A stretch of 64,000 nt of DNA from Mesostigma viride (Eukaryota; Streptophyta; Mesostigmatophyceae; Mesostigmatales; Mesostigmataceae). Below the pieces are notes generated by a model, which was not told the DNA's origin, searched no databases, and saw only the letters and a program-made list of their open reading frames with translations. The position numbers and the translations under genes are program-made. This document shows positions 20,401-32,209 of this stretch, piece by piece (the stretch's first letter is position 1; every line of letters starts with the position of its first letter). The DNA lies in the NCBI GenBank assembly GCA_009746045.1, contig RPFO01000154.1, positions 5,888,646 through 5,952,645 of the forward strand, read 5' to 3'.

Positions 20401-23400
20401 GCGTGTTTTACGCCCAGTTCAACAACCCCTGCCAGGAGGCGGAGATGCCCCCCCCGTCCGAGGGGGGTGACGATGACCTCAACCAGGGGGGTCGTCGCAA
20501 GCTGCTCCAGATGCCCACGGTGGACCCAGGCGGCGGCTGCTCGGGCCGGATGCCAGAGGTCAGGGAGCGGGTGTCGGATCGTGCCGGGTACACTGCTGGG
20601 CTGAGAGGTTCTGACGGACGTAGCATTGTGGACGTGGATGACGACGGCGCATTCCTGCTCTTGTTCCCCGAGGACACTAAGTATGCCTTCACGGGCGCAC
20701 CCTGGGTGGCCCCCCTGGTGCTCGGGGTGGACAGCGAGGCGGCGTCCGTGGACGGATCTCTGCCCGTGGTGGTTCGAGGTGTTGGGTTTGCGCGCAGCCC
20801 CTTCACAAAGTGCCTGATCGTCGGCCCCGATAGCCCCGTGGACGTGGACGGGGTGCGCGGCGGGAGCTACTACGCCCGGCTGGACTTGTCCCGTGACGAC
20901 CCCTTGTTGGCGCGGGAGTACGGGACGTATTTCCGGGACAGCTCGGCGGTGTTTGTCGAGAAGTGGACCAGGGGCGGCGCGGTGCCTTACTACTATCGTA
21001 CGGAACGTAACGTGCTGTCGACGTCCCCCGCGGAGACGGTGTGGGAGCAGGAAGACCTGGAAAGCATGTTCACGTACGGGTTCCTGTACAACGCGCGCGC
21101 GGCGCGCGCGGACGCGTACCTGATCGGTCACTACGACCGGTTACTGTGCACGCCCGGCGCGGTCGACGGCCCTACCAATGGGCTTCGTCTGGCCGTCTCG
21201 AACGACGCTGGCATCTCGATGTCGGCCACGCCGGCGCCCATCAAGTACGCGGAGCGCAGCCTGGTGTTTGGTTCCACTGTGCTGGCCGCGTCTCAGCCGG
21301 CTCGTGGGCTGATCACGGACAAGGCGATGAACGGGACCACCACCTTCACGGCCGGCGCGTGGGTCCGTGTCGATGAGCCCGAGGAGGACAAGCCCGCAAT
21401 CACGGGCCTGCAAACCGTGCTCCGATTGGTCGAGAGTGACGGCGATGGCAACAACAACAACAACGGTGATGATGACAGCGGCGCCGAGGTCATGATTGGG
21501 TTCCAGAACGGCAAGTTTGTGCTGGGCTTCCCCTCGGTCTCGTCCTCGCAGACCTCGCCCCCGAATGCCCCGTACCCAGCATCCGGCACGTGGCACTACG
21601 TGGCGGTCGTCTACGCAGGCGATGCCGCCACACTGGTCGTGGATGGCCGCCCCATCTACAACGCCTTTGACGTCAAGTCCTTTGCTGGCGATCGTAACGT
21701 CACGGTGGAGATCGGCCAGGGCCTTCGCGGCGCGATCGACGAGGTCCGCGTGATGGCCGGCGCGCTCGGCGGCGCTGACCTCAACGCGACCTTCTTCAGC
21801 CCGCTCCCCGCGCCGTCGGACCCCGAGGGTCGCGTGATCGGGTACTGGAAGCTGAGCGGGGATGGGGCTGATTCGGGGCCACACGGGCTGGATATGACCA
21901 TCCCGACCACGTCCCCCACGCCCTCGTTCAAGTTTGCCCCCGTTCCCTGGCTCCCTGCCAGTGTGTCGAGCGTCGATGGCAATGGCGATCTGGGCAAAGC
22001 GCACGCGTACGGGGACGACCTCATCCGTGTCCTCGGCGCCAACTTTGCCCCGAGTCCCTGGCTGGTCTGCGCGTGGGGGACGATGGAGCCGGCGGACGAT
22101 GGGACCCCGCCCGAGTCCTCGGGCGGGTCCTGGTACCCTGGGACATGCGCCGCGGGCGGCACGGGCAATGGGTCGATGCCCGACCCCGAGGATTACGGGT
22201 TTGTCGGCTACCGTGGCCGCGGCGAGTACTCCTTGCCTCGCTCGGATGGCCAAGTGCTCACCCCGCCCCGGGCACCCAGGCGCGTCTTCTCCCCCTGGTA
22301 CATGGCCAAGCCCACGGTCGTGCGCGACGGTGGGCACCTGTTCTGCCGTGCCCCCAGGGTCCCTGGGCCGATGCCGGCGGCGTTTGCGGTGCTGAACGCG
22401 GCGCCGGCATCCGTTGGCTTCCCGTTCGAGTTCACCGAGGCCGCGCTCGAGTGCGATGGCGTGGATGACTACTTGCAGACAGGCGATAACAGCGGGGTGA
22501 CCGCAGCGCTCGCGAGCACCAAGGCACGCAACGTGACGTTCGGTGCCTGGGTGCTTCCCTACCCGGCTGCGTTTGCACGGGCCCCACCGAGCGAGCCACC
22601 CCCGCCGCCCCCCGCGCCACCCCCAGTCCAGCCACCGCCACCACCACCACCGTCGCCCCCGCCGCCATCCCCCCATCCACCGCCTCCCCGCCCGCCACCA
22701 CCATCGCCTCCCCCGCCCCGCCCGCCCTCACCCCCCCCCCGGAGCCCGCCCCCCCCCCCCCCCGCCCCCCCCACCCCCCCAGGTCGGGGGCCGCAAGCTC
22801 CTCTGGGGTGGCAGCGGTGACAAGCCCTGCCCGGGCCTCTTCCCCGCTACGACGGTCCTCTCCTTCACCGATGGCGGCGTTACACTTGCAAGCATTCGTT
22901 ACGACGGCGTCCGGTTCTCTTACACCGACGACCAAGTCGAGGTGCCCTCGCGCACGCCCTCAGCGCCCGATTTGTGGCACTACGTCTTGGTGACCATCGA
23001 TGCGAGCGGGAACGGCAAGCTTTACGTGGACGAGGCCATCACCCCCTTCGCGACCGTGTCGAATCTGGACGCATCCAGCGTCATGCAGGTCTGCGCGGGC
23101 GTGGAGGGCGGGAGCAAGGCTGGCGGCGATGACCCCGCGGGCTTCTTCTTTGGACAGGTGGATGAGCTGAAAGTGCTCGCCCGGACTCTGACCCCCGCCG
23201 AGGCCTGGGGAATGCGCTTCCGCCAGCTGGACGTCGCCAAGGCCAACAGCGGCGACTCCCAGGGACTCGTCGCGTACTACCAGTTCAACTCCCCCCCCGA
23301 GTACCAGGTCGCCCCGGATGGCGGCATCGCGGTCGACGGCATGCTGTACGTGCAGGGCGGTGACATCGCCTACGCCATGTCGTCGGCGCCCTGGTACCCC

Positions 23401-26400
23401 CCCGTGGTGACCGCTGTCGCGCCGGTCGTGGACCCGTCACCCTCAGGGCCGACACCTGGCGCGGCGAGCGTGCGCGTGTCGGGCACGAACATCGCCCCCT
23501 CGGTCTTCCTCTCGGCTGTCTACGCGCCCTCGCAGGGCTCCAGCTCCGCGGTCCGTCCCATCTCCTTCCGCAACACGAGACTGTTGGGTCGCGATGCGGG
23601 GGCGTTCCTGGCCCCCGCCCCCTCGACCCGTGGGTACAACGTGAGCGAGGCGCTCGTCCAGGTGGCGGCGTCGAACGACGGCGGGGTGATTGCCGGGTCG
23701 AGCGCCGACGAGTTGGCCCCCTTCCCGCTCCGCCCGACGATCTACGATTACCACGACGGGCTGGTCGCGCGCTACCGGGTGGACTTCTTGCCCGAGCTGG
23801 CGTTGGGCGATTGGTTTGTGCTGGCGGAGCTCACAGGGAGCGGGCGCCACGGCACCGCCAAGAGGTCCTCGCTGGCCAAGGGGCGTGACGGGGAAGAGAA
23901 TCACGCGATCCGCGTGAGCAGCAGCGGGCACTCGTTCCCGGCACCGGGACGGTACCTCCCCGGCTCCAACTACACGGTCAGCGCGTGGGTGTACATCGAG
24001 GGAGACGTGACGGATGCCAACCCCCACGTGGGCGCGTGGAAGATGGCCACCCTGGTCGTGCTCCCAGGGGGGGCCGAGCGGGTGTACCTGAACCATGGCC
24101 GCGCGCCCGCGGGTTCGGCCGTGCGGGCTCTCCTTGGTTCCATCTTGAGCGCGTTTGTGGACCGCGGTGTGTTTGATGGCTATGACGGCTACGTGGACGA
24201 CGTGACGGTCTACCGCCGCGCGCTCGCCCCCTATGAGGTCGCGAACCTGTACTTCTTGAACCGATTCGCGCTTGATATCCGCCGCGCTCCTCTGGGCGCC
24301 ACCGTGACCACAACCGCCGCCGCCAGCATCCGCGGGAGTGCCGGCAACGGCACGGGGTCCGTCACCGTCGGCGCGTGGATCTTCATGTACGAGACCAACG
24401 GCCCCAACCCGATTCTGACCCAGCCGAGCGTGAACCCGCCACCGATCATGGGCGGGGCCCCGCTGCCCACGTTCTCGTTCGGCGTGGTCGACGGGCAGTT
24501 ACAGCTGGCGGTGCTGGTGGGTTGCGGGACGGAGCCTTGCTCGGAGTACCGGGAGGTCATCTCGTGGCGCGCGAGGGTGATCGAGATGAGGTGGCAGCAC
24601 GTGGCCGCCACGTATACCGGGTCAGCCGTCCACATGTACCTGGACGGAGTGCTTGTGGAGCGACAGGTGTTCGAGGGGCCTGCTCCGATCCTCGGCCCGG
24701 GTGGTCTCGGTGGTGCCGATTGGGACGGGAAGGAGGGTCCCCAGGGTACTCCCGATTTGCTGATAGGGAGTGAGTACCCCGGCGCGTCTGGCCCCCGGTT
24801 CAACGGTCTCATTACCGATATTTTCATTAGCGAGGACGGCATGGGGCTGGGGGATACTGGCTCTAACGGTGATGATGATGGTGGAATTAGCGGCTTCATG
24901 CCACCCTATCGCGTCACGGAGCTGGTCCGTTGCCGCGCCAAGAACATGGGCGACGCGGTCCTCCCCCCTGTGGGCCATTACTGGATCCTGGACGAGGGCG
25001 TGGGCCTGGTGGGCTATGAGGAGGAGACGCCACTGAACGTGCCGGGGGCCAGCGGTGGCAATGATGACGATGATGGTGGTGATGGGCCGTGGCCCAAGCC
25101 GTCGCCAACGTCATCGGCGCGGCCCATCCAGCTCTCCTCGGTGGGTCTTTGGGTGAATGCGTCACGGGACGTGGAGTCCGATGGCCCGTCCACCCAGTTC
25201 TACGGCCCGGCCTCGTACCAGGGCGTCTCGGGCACCGACAATCAGTTCGTGATCGCCATGCACGGCGTGTGCGGGGAGCGGCGCCTGCTGGGCGGCGATG
25301 ACGTGGCGGTGACGATGACCCTGGTGGACGACGAGGGGATTGACCTGGACGTGGTGGATGCGGGTATCGAGGACTTGAACGACGGCACGTACGTGGTCTC
25401 GTATGGGGCGGGTGTCGGCATGTGCGGGCGGTTCCGCACGGAGCTGTACCTGCGCGGCGAGCTGGCACGCTCCAATTGGACGGCGGTCGCGTCCGCGGGC
25501 GCGTCGGCCAACAACAGCTTTGCGCTCTCGGACCCGTTGGATGGGGACGACAAGTGCGCGGGCGTGCGGCGGTCGTTCACGTTCCAGGCCCGGGACATCT
25601 ACGGCTGCAACATGACAGATGCCAGCACGGACGGCTCTGATTTCGTCGTACGCGTCTCTGGCCCCCATGACATCGTCGCTCATATGGTTCACCTCGGGCG
25701 AGGCGTGTTCGAGGTCTCGTACGTCCCTCAGGTACCGGGCGTTTACCATCTCGAGGCATTCGTGCCCTCGGGCCCGGGCGCGGGGGTCATCGAGGGCATC
25801 TCAGGCCCCGATGGCCTCTGCGTGAACGTTTGCCCAGGCTACGCTCTGCATTTCGGTGGGCTGACCAGCGTGGAAGTGGCCCACGAGGATGACCTCCAGC
25901 CATCGGTGGAAGGTATCACGATCGAGGCCTGGGTGTGGCCAGGGGAGGTGACCCCGCTGCCCCCATCGCCGCCACCGCCGCCACCACCGTCGCCACCGCC
26001 GCCATCGCCGCCGCCACCATCACCCCCACCGCCACCCCCGCCCCGCCCGCCCCCACCCTCGCCGCCGCCCCCCGCGGGCGGCCGCCGTCGCCTCCTCCAG
26101 ACTGCGTACGAGTACCGGTTCATCCTGCGCAAGTCGGGCGGATCGGACGGCGACAACACCGACCACAAGGGTTACGAGCTCAAGACTGACAACGAGTCCG
26201 AGCGGCTCTTCGCCGCCGTCTACACCGGAAAGGGCGACTACCGCGAGGCCAGCACCGACTTCTCGTTCCGCGATAACGCGACCGGGGATCTGGTCTGGAC
26301 CCACGTGGCGGCCGTGTATGACGGCTACTCGTGGACCTTCTACCGGAACGGGATCTTCCACAACCGGACGGTTTTCGAGGGCCCCCCCAAGGCCCCCTTC

Positions 26401-29400
26401 TCCAACCCGTACGCGGAGCTCCACCCGCTGGACATCGGGTACCATTTCGCGGGCAAGATCGATGAGGTCGTCGTGTGGAAGGGTCCCAGGAGCGCGGACG
26501 AGGTGGCAACCGACCGCTACTGCCCGCCGTACCAGGACCTGGATAAGGTCATGGGCTACTGGCACTTCAACGAGGGCGATGGGGAGACGATCACAAAGGG
26601 CTTCTCGGCGCACTGCCCGCCCGACGGGGATGGGTCTGCGACCTGCCTCCAGGGCGTCCTGAACCCGTTCAACACGCAGTTCATCGACTGGAGGGAGGGC
26701 GTCCAGGCCAGCTGGCCGGTCTACGAGGGCCCCGGGGTGCCCTCGCTGGTGTTCAGCTCGGCGTTTGGTCCCGGGCTGATCGAGGGCGAGGGCGGGCCGA
26801 TCCTCGGCGGCACGACCGATCACACCGTTTACGTCCAGGTCAAGGACCGGTGCCGTTACTGCTACGTGAAGGGCGAGGTGTCGTTTGAGGCTAAGGTCTC
26901 GCAGTGCGCGTTGGATTACTTCAACGAGGCGCACGACCCGCTTGAGTACCCGCTCCTGGCGCGAGGGGACGAGGACGCCTTCCCCTTGTCGCCCGCCGTG
27001 GACCATGTGTGCGCGGCACTGAGGGGACTCCCTTCGGCCTCCCGACGCCACCTGCTTGGCGATGGCCCACCGGAGGGCATGTACGTGGACGACCGCACGG
27101 GTGGGTTCGTTGGCATTCCCGTGACCTCCCGTGGCGATGTCTGGAAGGCCGTGTACACTGACCCTGCCCCGAACAACACGGTCGGCTCAGTCTGCGTGGA
27201 CATCACCGGCAAGCTGCTCGCAGACGGCGTCGCGGGGGAGACGGGGTCCCTGGCGTCGTTCACAAAGTTTGTGTCGCTGCGGCGCCAGCCTGGCGCGGAG
27301 GTCGTGGTCTCAGGGACCGGTCTGCTCGAGGCGGTCGCGGGCGTCCCTGCGTGGTTCCACGTCGTGGTGCTCGACCCGCTGGGCAACGTCGTCCTTGACA
27401 AGATGGACGAGAGGGCGGTCGCTGCCCGCGTGGCCATCACCCACACACAGATGCCAGAGGCTGTCACGCCCGCCCGCGTGATATGGGAGGGCGACGGCTC
27501 GGGGGCCTACCGGGTGGTGTTCACTGCCAACGTCCCAGGACAGTACGGTGTCATCGTGGTCGGCGGTGCGGGCAGCAGGGATGGGGGGCCAGGGACGGCC
27601 AGGGGCCTACCCGCGAGGAACTTGGTCGTCCGGCCCGCACCCTGGCGGCGTCTGCTCACCGACGACCTGTCGCAGCTTCCCCCCGAGATGGCCCGGTTCG
27701 AGCACACGGCGGTCATGGTCAACGACGTCGATGACGTCAGCGGGGATGACAATGATGACGGTGGCGTCGTGGGAGGTGGCCAGGTTGGCGCGGTCGTGTT
27801 CGGCGGCGCGCTCGCCAAGGACAAGTCATACTCGAACGACGTCTGGGTCCTTCGCCGCGTCCAGTCTCTAGCCGATGGCGGCAGCATGGCCTACATGCGC
27901 CCAATCAGCCTCTCAGGCTCCCGTGGGGGACCCAACGGCGCGTTGAACGTGACCAGCGTGGAGGTGTTTGTCGACACGGCCGAGCTGCTCGAGGCCGGGC
28001 GCATCGTGCGCTCTTGCGCGGACATAGTCTTCAAGCGCGCAGGCAACGGTGATGTGCTCCCCCACTACTTGGACACGGTGCGAGGCTGCGGCCACCCGGC
28101 GTCCCGCTTCTATGTCCACGTCCCCGCGGGCATGGCGGCGACACCTGGTGAGGTCATCGAAATGTACTACGGGAACCCTTACGTAACCAGACCGGCTCCC
28201 ATCAACCGCGCCATGTTCACCTTCTTTGAGGACTTTGAATCTGGGACCGCGCCCGCGTGCCTTGCCCCTGCGCACGCGTGCCAGAAGGCGGCCAAGCGCC
28301 CGCCTCCGACCGACGTCTTCAAGATCTCCAACGAGCTCCCACACAGTGGCAACTTCAGCCTGTACGCACGCCACGGCAAGGCAGGGTCCCTGGCCTGCGC
28401 GTTCCCTGCCACGACGAGCTTTGTTCTCAAGGCCTGGTTCTGGGACAGCGACGGCGAGTCATCCGCCCACTTTGTCTCGCCCGACTGGCACGACTGCGAC
28501 TTGACGCCTGACCAGAGCAAGAACCGGCTCCCAGACGGCGGCCCCTTGGACGCGCGCTCGACTGCCCTGGGAGTGAACACGAAGTCCACGGTCACGCAGT
28601 ATGCGGTCTCCACGCCCTGGGAGTCGGTCGGGCTTGGCCGCTCCGCCAACTGGCACGAGCTGGAGATCCGGAGCACCCCCACGGGCGGCACGGTGGTCTC
28701 GGTCGACGGCGTCGTGGGCAAGAACACGGACACGATCACCGCTGACAAGGTCTTCCTGTCTGCTGGTTATGCCGGCCAGGTGGAGCCGGATGGGTTTGCG
28801 CCCAACATCCTCAAGAGCCATGCTTTCTGGGACGACATCATCGTCCTGCCGGTGGATACGCGCCTCCCTCCCGTGTACGCGCCCACCCTGGCGGATGACG
28901 TCGATGTCCCTGTGGCCATGCTGCTCGCGCCGAGGCGGTGGGAGCGGCTGCTCACACGGGGGGTGCCGCCGCCGTCACGCTACGCCCATACCGCAGTGAC
29001 GTACGCCAGCGGGATGTACGTGTTCGGCGGCGAGCGGTCCGCCTATGCGTTCTCTGACGTCTGGCGGCTGGACCTGACGAGCGGTGAGTGGAGCTTTGTG
29101 GTCCCCAAAGGTGATGCGCAGCCGCAGGGCCGGCTGCAGCATGCGGCGGTGGCCACCCCCCGGGGGACCATGTTTGTGTTCGGGGGCCGGTCCGGCGCGG
29201 CGGTGCTCAACGACACGTGGGCGTTGGACATCCCCTCCTCGACGTGGCGCCAGGTGTACCCCAATGGCGAGTCCCTGGGCGCGCGGTTCGGTCACAGCGC
29301 GGTCCTCGTAGGGGGCGACGACGTGTACATCTACGGGGGGTACGCATATTCGGAAGATGCAGTTGGGGATGATGAAACTGGCGATGACGCCTTGTCTGGT

Positions 29401-30556
29401 GGTGTTGACAATGGTCTGGATCTCTTTGGTAACGGGGCGGATGCCGGCGGTGATGATGGCGGAGATGCTGGCGGCAGCAACGGGATGAGCAACGACTTCT
29501 TCCGGTACCGCATCTCGACCAACACGCTCGAGCGGCTGCCCTCGCCGCCGCTGCTGGCGGCCCGGTACGCGCACACTGCGGTCGCCGTGAAGGGTTCGGT
29601 GGTCCTGTTCGGGGGCAGCGCGCTGTCACCGGACGCGGACAAGACAGTGTTCGGCGACGTATGGCGTTTTGACACTGGTGAGTTCCGGGGGGGTGGGGGT
29701 GGGGGGGATTCAGAACATGTTGGCTGCCTGAATGGATTCTTAGAGGGGCTCGATACTTAATTGGAAATTAGTTGAATTAGGAGTGAGGAACAAGGAATTT
29801 ACCAGTATTTAGGTATCTATTGCCCCATCCTCAGCCCAATGATGTATGCATAGAATCATCCATTTGTACAGCACATGGGCTATAGCTCCAGTTCTATCTA
29901 TCGATCTATCGTGCTAGTTTCACTCCATCCAAGTTGTTTTCTGTATATATCGCACTCCCATCCCTTCCGCCCGTCCCTTGATACTCATGATACATTGTCT
30001 TTTCGTCATCCTTGTCGGGTGGCTCCCCCGCAGCCACCAAGGCGTGGCTTGCCTTAACCCATTTAGGCTCATGACCTAATCTCCTCCTCCTCCTCCTCCT
30101 CCTCCTCCTCCTCCTCCTCCTCCTCCTCCTCCTCCTCCTCCTCCTCCTCCTCCTCCTCCTCCTCCTCCTCCTCCTCCTCCTCCTCCTCCTCCTCCTCCTC
30201 CTCCTCCTCCTCCTCCTCCTCCTCCTCCTCCTCCTCCTCCTCCTCCTCTTCTTCTTCTTCTTCTTCTTCTTCTTCTTCTTCTTCTTCTTCTTCTTCTTCT
30301 TCTTCTTCTTCTTCTTCTTCTTCTTCTTCTTCTTTTGTACGTGCCTTTTCTCTACATATCAATTGCTATCTCCCTCGCAGCTACCGAGACGTGGCTGGGC
30401 TTCAATTCGGAGGCGCTGGGAGAGGATGTGCCCATGAGGGAGGACGGCCCAGGGCGGTCAGACCACATTGCGGGCGCGATCCATGGCGGCCTGTTTGTGC
30501 AGGGAGGGCTTGGGATGGATGGGTCCGACCCGGAGAGCTGGTTCTATGCTATCTAA
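17493..30556 (+). CDS. Giant secreted multidomain matrix-type protein (about 4,000 aa)
   Basis: Three exons: 17,493-17,574, 17,833-29,677 and 30,381-30,556, joined by GT-AG introns whose phases close (Gly28 and an Ala are each split 1/2). Exon 1 encodes a signal peptide (FLQWTAILLLACM). Approximate residues: N-terminal HFRYGTISW module 29-37; LamG-like domains 684-863, 1170-1377, 1563-1847, 2003-2170, 2173-2363 and 2698-2946; IPT/TIG-like segments near 984, 1397 and 1880; filamin-like repeats 2456-2694 and 2993-3290; a kelch blade near 3310; DUF2341 plus a concanavalin-like part 3383-3703; kelch blades 3726 to the end. Pro-rich tracts interrupt three LamG domains. No membrane anchor is seen. 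A frame change in a C-homopolymer near 22,740-22,790 must be crossed and is probably a sequence error. The role is inferred: an extracellular-matrix or cell-surface adhesion protein. No stop or shift occurs elsewhere in about 12 kb, which argues for selection. Confidence 0.85.
29678..30380 (+). other. Last intron of the giant gene
   Basis: The donor GTGAGT follows GACACTG, and the acceptor is TCCCTCGCAG. Splicing joins the kelch strand DVWRFDT to ATETWLGF, restoring the kelch pattern of aromatic residues, which supports the junction. Reading through without splicing gives a Gly-rich tail and a stop at 29,760. Confidence 0.8.
30081..30335. repeat. (TCC)n(TTC)n polypyrimidine array
   Basis: About 167 bp of TCC repeats followed by about 88 bp of TTC repeats, without interruption, inside the last intron of the giant gene and 45 bp before its acceptor. 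One strand is pure pyrimidine. The opposite strand gives a poly-Glu open frame that is not a gene. Confidence 0.97.
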
Positions 30557-32196
30557 ACCCTGACTGGCTCAATTACATTTGAAGGCTGGTTGTACGCCAC
30601 TTGATAGATGGTTCCCCTGCCGGTTACACCGTGCGTGTCGTACTCAACATCCTGCGGGTTTAACCAGTGTTTGACCAGCGAGTCTTGAGCCTGCCTGTGG
30701 TCTGTCTCACGACATGGCCATGTGGACATGGGCAATCTGCAGCGGGCTGCCTGGGGATCCTGCGGATGCCTCCCTGTGGGGAAGCATTTGTGGGCAAATA
30801 TTCGGCACCAGTTTCCGGCGGTCCTCGTTGCTTTGAGCGGATGCCGGCGCGTGGGCAGTGAAGGCCTCTTCTTGATCTGCTCCCTTGGATGATTTTGTGT
30901 ATCTAGTCGCCTGGGATGATTTTGTGCATCTAGTCGCCGGCACAGACCCCTCGGCAGTGGACCTGGGGACCTGAGCGAGTATCTGCCTATGCGGGGCAGG
31001 TCTTGTCATGCTGTTCTTGAGGGGAAAACCAGGTATAGCTGCTGCCCCTTTCCACGTCTCGGCCAGATGTGGGGCTTGTGCTGACTTGCATTCGCCATCA
31101 TCCATGCCCTCTGTCTATATGGTGAAGGTGGCTGCCCTGCAAGGATGTGGGTACTTGCGAGACTTGGATCTTGGTTGTTGCCTCTTTTAAAGGATGCCAC
31201 AGCAAGCTTGCGGGGCACTGCTGGGTTCACGCCTACATGAAGGCAGTCATACTGGGCAAGAGGCCCCTCGAAAGCTGTACTATAACTTTAGCCTTGTTGG
31301 TCTGAAATGAGGCCTGCCCAAAGCACGACAAAAAGGATTTGTGAATTCGGTGGCATTTGTGAATTCAGTAGTAATACAGAATGCTAGGGGGGCAACCCTT
31401 GCAGCTTGCAAAGGCCGTCCCTGGCAGACGTCTGATGTGGATGGTGAGTCTTGTATGGGAAATGGCTAGTGTGACGGTGATCGAAGCTGATCATGCCTTC
31501 GGCATGTACCCAGGCGTGCAGGCTTTGCTTGGGTCCCGTGGGCTGGGGCAAAGCCTTGCTGCCAGCTCTACTTCCAAGGCCAGGCGGTTGCACCTGGAGA
31601 TCAAAATGGTTTTCATCATTCATGGAGACAGTGTAAGAACGAAGGACAATGAGGACAGTACAATAATTCAGTCTCTGTAAAGAACGTACGTGTAGTCTTT
31701 TAGCAAAATTGAGATGCAAGTATTTGTGAAATAATTTTATTTTAGCAATGCATTTGATCATTTCCAAAATGATTTTCTGTGAGCTCCATAGCTTTGCATG
31801 TTGTTTTATTGCTTCTGTGCAGAGGCTTGTGATGGTTGGGTAGTGATGTTACCTCGGCCAGATTTTGGACGAGTTTTGACTGCTTTTAGCGTATGCTACA
31901 ACATGAATGTCGGTATAACGACAGATATCGTTTGTAATAATGTTCAGTTTGATGATACGATGCTTTCCGTTGCTTAAACAACTCAGGGCGAGTGTTTTTC
32001 TGCCCAGTTCTAGGCAGGCATGCTGGCCAAGTCCGCCTTCGCTTTTTGTGAGTTTGCTGTGTGTTAGAGACATAGAGATGCCTGGGATCTGCTTGCACAG
32101 AAGCATCAGCAAGTTGCTTATTTGGTTTCTTTCCTTTGTCCTTGTATTTTGAAGTTGTTTGTAGCGTGTAGGGTACATTGGTAATAAGCTCCTTGC
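30557..32196. other. 3' flank of the giant gene, no gene seen
   Basis: Possible long 3' UTR. The volvocine-type polyadenylation word TGTAA occurs at about 31,634 and 31,675. Two direct copies of CTGGGATGATTTTGTGYATCTAGTCGC-like sequence sit near 30,885-30,940. Open frames here are short with no recognisable product. Confidence 0.35.
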
Positions 32197-32209
32197 ATGT
32201 GCCTTCTAC

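Noticed and set aside
18441-26600. Long minus-strand and other-frame ORFs over the giant gene (up to about 510 codons)
   Set aside because: Shadows of GC-rich codons. The plus frame has domain matches, signal peptide and phase-consistent introns.
30069-30362. Minus-strand poly-glutamate frame of about 95 residues
   Set aside because: Produced by the (TCC)n(TTC)n array inside an intron of the plus-strand giant gene.
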